Assembly: GCA_903922745.1 (NCBI GenBank) | Contig: CAIXVA010000156.1 | Location: 1 to 6,183, forward strand | Direction: 5' to 3' | DNA: 6,183 bases | Source: an uncultured Actinomycetes bacterium | GTDB taxonomy: Bacteria > Actinomycetota > Actinomycetes > Nanopelagicales > Nanopelagicaceae | Shown: in pieces, positions 4,587-6,183 of the stretch | Numbering within the stretch: position 1 is the first letter of the stretch | Layout: each line of letters begins with the position of its first letter | Notes under the pieces: model-generated | What the model was told of the DNA's origin: nothing | Seen by the model: only the letters and a program-made list of their open reading frames with translations | Databases searched by the model: none | Program-made: the position numbers and the translations under genes

Positions 4587-6183
4587 ATGAACACGCCGAA
4601 AATAGCTGATGGTTTGCTGCGGCGTACCCTTTCTGAGCGGGTCGTAATCGCCGATGGGGCTATGGGTACCATGCTTCAAGCGGCCAATCCTTCCCTTGAA
4701 GATTTCCAAAACCACGAGGGCTGCAATGAGATTCTCAATGTGAGCCGTCCGGACATCGTTCGGTCAGTCCATGATGAATACTTACGTGCAGGTGTCGATG
4801 CGATTGAAACAAATACTTTCGGTGCCAACTGGTCTAACTTGGCGGATTACGGAATAGAAGATCGAATCTATGAGTTGGCATTTGCGGGAGGAAAAATCGC
4901 GCGCGAGGCCGCTGATGCTTTTTCAACTCCTGATAAACCACGCTTTGTATTAGGTTCACTCGGACCCGGAACTAAGTTACCTAGCCTGGGTCACACAACT
5001 TACGAGAATTTAAAGGTTGCTTACTACACAGCCGCTAAAGGTTTGGCTGATTCCGGTTGTGATGCATTGCTAGTTGAAACATCACAAGACTTGTTGCAGG
5101 TAAAAGCGGCGGTTAATGGTTGCCGCCAAGCGATCAGGGAAGCAAAGCACGATATTGTTTTGATCGCTCAAGTGACAGTTGAAACAACGGGCACCATGTT
5201 GATGGGTTCTGAGATCGGTGCAGCCCTCAATGCCCTTGAACCTATGGGAATCGATTTAATTGGTCTAAATTGCGCAACTGGGCCTGCTGAGATGTCTGAG
5301 CATCTTCGTTACTTGAGCAAGAACGCAAACATCGGAATTTCGGTAATGCCGAACGCAGGATTGCCACAACTGGGTCCCAATGGTGCAACTTATCCATTGA
5401 ACCCAGATGAGTTGGCAACAGCTCTAGATGGTTTTGTGGCTGATTATGGAATCTCATTAGTGGGTGGATGCTGCGGTACTACTCCTGCGCACTTGGCATC
5501 AGTCGTTGCAAAACTGAGTAAGCGAAGGATTTCACAGCGCACTCCAGCACTAGATCCTGGTGCGTCTTCTCTTTATCAGTATGTTCCATTCAGACAGGAT
5601 CAAACCTATTTAGCAATCGGGGAGCGCACCAATGCAAATGGTTCACGCGCATTTCGTGATGCCTTACTGGCTGAAGATTGGGAGAAGTGCGTAGAGATTG
5701 CGCGTGATCAAATTCGAGATGGTGCGCATATGTTGGACTTGTCTGTTGATTATGTAGGTCGAGATGGTGCAGCAGACATGAGTGAGATCGCGTCTCGCTT
5801 TGCAACAGCAAGCACATTACCAATCGTTCTAGATTCAACCGAACCAGCTGTTCTAAAAGCTGGCTTAGAACACCTTGGTGGTCGATGTGTTATCAACTCT
5901 GTCAATTATGAAGATGGAGATGGGCCAACATCTAGATTTGCAAAAATTATGCCGTTGGTGAAAGAACACGGTGCAAGTGTTGTCGCCCTGACCATTGACG
6001 AAGAGGGTCAGGCGCGAGATGCAGAATGGAAACTGCGTATTGCGCGTCGTTTGATTCATGATCTTCACGATAACTGGGGAATGAATATTGGCGATATATT
6101 GATTGACTGCCTAACGTTTCCAATTGCAACGGGTCAAGAAGAAACTCGAAAAGATGGAATAGAAACAATTGAAGCCATAAAAC
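4587..6183 (+). CDS. metH: Methionine synthase, B12-dependent (N-terminal 532 residues; cut by the window edge)
   Basis: MetH transfers a methyl group from 5-methyltetrahydrofolate to homocysteine through cobalamin, the last step of methionine synthesis. The visible part is open to the right edge and covers two of the usual four modules. The homocysteine-binding barrel spans about residues 15-325: ADGAMGTML (22-30), CNEILNVSRPD, ETNTFGAN, and the zinc ligands Cys229 (LNCATGP) and Cys295/Cys296 (GGCCGTTP). The pterin-binding domain begins near 340 with GERTNANGS (345-353), then DLSVDYVGRDG and CVINSVNYEDG. The cobalamin-binding and reactivation modules would lie beyond the window; full-length MetH is about 1,150-1,230 residues. 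ATG 4587 lies 21 residues before ADGAMGT and no in-frame start lies between it and the PAC2 gene. The folate-type pterin domain distinguishes it from BhmT- or MmuM-type homocysteine methyltransferases. Its presence implies access to B12. Confidence 0.96.
   Translation, partial: MNTPKIADGLLRRTLSERVVIADGAMGTMLQAANPSLEDFQNHEGCNEILNVSRPDIVRSVHDEYLRAGVDAIETNTFGANWSNLADYGIEDRIYELAFAGGKIAREAADAFSTPDKPRFVLGSLGPGTKLPSLGHTTYENLKVAYYTAAKGLADSGCDALLVETSQDLLQVKAAVNGCRQAIREAKHDIVLIAQVTVETTGTMLMGSEIGAALNALEPMGIDLIGLNCATGPAEMSEHLRYLSKNANIGISVMPNAGLPQLGPNGATYPLNPDELATALDGFVADYGISLVGGCCGTTPAHLASVVAKLSKRRISQRTPALDPGASSLYQYVPFRQDQTYLAIGERTNANGSRAFRDALLAEDWEKCVEIARDQIRDGAHMLDLSVDYVGRDGAADMSEIASRFATASTLPIVLDSTEPAVLKAGLEHLGGRCVINSVNYEDGDGPTSRFAKIMPLVKEHGASVVALTIDEEGQARDAEWKLRIARRLIHDLHDNWGMNIGDILIDCLTFPIATGQEETRKDGIETIEAIK

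Noticed and set aside
4518..4715. Minus-strand frame spanning the PAC2-metH gap
   Set aside because: It overlaps both genuine starts, and its sequence is antisense to the conserved MetH ADGAMGT region and out of frame with PAC2.
5850..5871. Perfect 7-bp inverted repeat GTTCTAA / TTAGAAC with an 8-nt loop
   Set aside because: It lies inside the conserved MetH pterin domain, has no following T-run, and a 7-bp match is not surprising in 6 kb. I treat it as coding coincidence.

Overview
The window reads as chromosomal DNA from a low- to mid-GC actinobacterium. By eye the GC content is well below the usual 60-70% of Streptomyces or Mycobacterium. The gene set is diagnostic: MshC, which belongs to mycothiol biosynthesis and is essentially restricted to Actinobacteria, sits directly behind three proteins of actinobacterial signature families. 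Genes are packed with overlaps and 20-50 bp gaps, as in small streamlined genomes. A freshwater planktonic lineage of the acI/Nanopelagicales type is a plausible guess, but this is inference from gene content and compactness only. I see no mobile element, CRISPR array, tRNA or rRNA.

Layout. Positions 1-506 on the minus strand hold the N-terminal 168 residues of an aldo/keto reductase that runs off the left edge. A 51-bp divergent gap leads into a tight plus-strand operon: a histidine phosphatase-family protein (558-1235), a DUF3090 protein with a C-terminal Cys/His zinc-binding motif (1232-1741), an SCO1664-family kinase-like protein (1725-2435) and mshC (2456-3697). The first three overlap by 4 and 17 bp. 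mshC meets a convergent PAC2-family gene (minus, 3694-4557) with both stop codons sharing one TTAA. A 29-bp divergent gap separates PAC2 from metH, the B12-dependent methionine synthase (plus, 4587 to the right edge), of which 532 residues are present.

How the genes fit together. The phosphatase/phosphomutase-like, DUF3090 and PI-kinase-like genes form a three-gene set recognised as widely conserved in Actinobacteria but without a known reaction. A kinase-fold protein beside a phosphomutase-fold protein suggests that a phosphorylated small molecule is made and rearranged or dephosphorylated. The neighbour mshC joins cysteine to GlcN-inositol, so a link to inositol or mycothiol metabolism is an attractive but unproven guess. 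The same neighbourhood (trio, mshC, PAC2, metH) occurs in Mycobacterium tuberculosis around Rv2135c-Rv2124c, from memory, so the order is ancient rather than locally acquired.

Expression signals. Three plus-strand starts (558, 2456, 4587) have a TANNNT -10-like hexamer ending 6-7 nt before the ATG and no good Shine-Dalgarno, which suggests leaderless mRNAs. The two minus-strand genes instead carry AAGG 7-8 nt before their starts.
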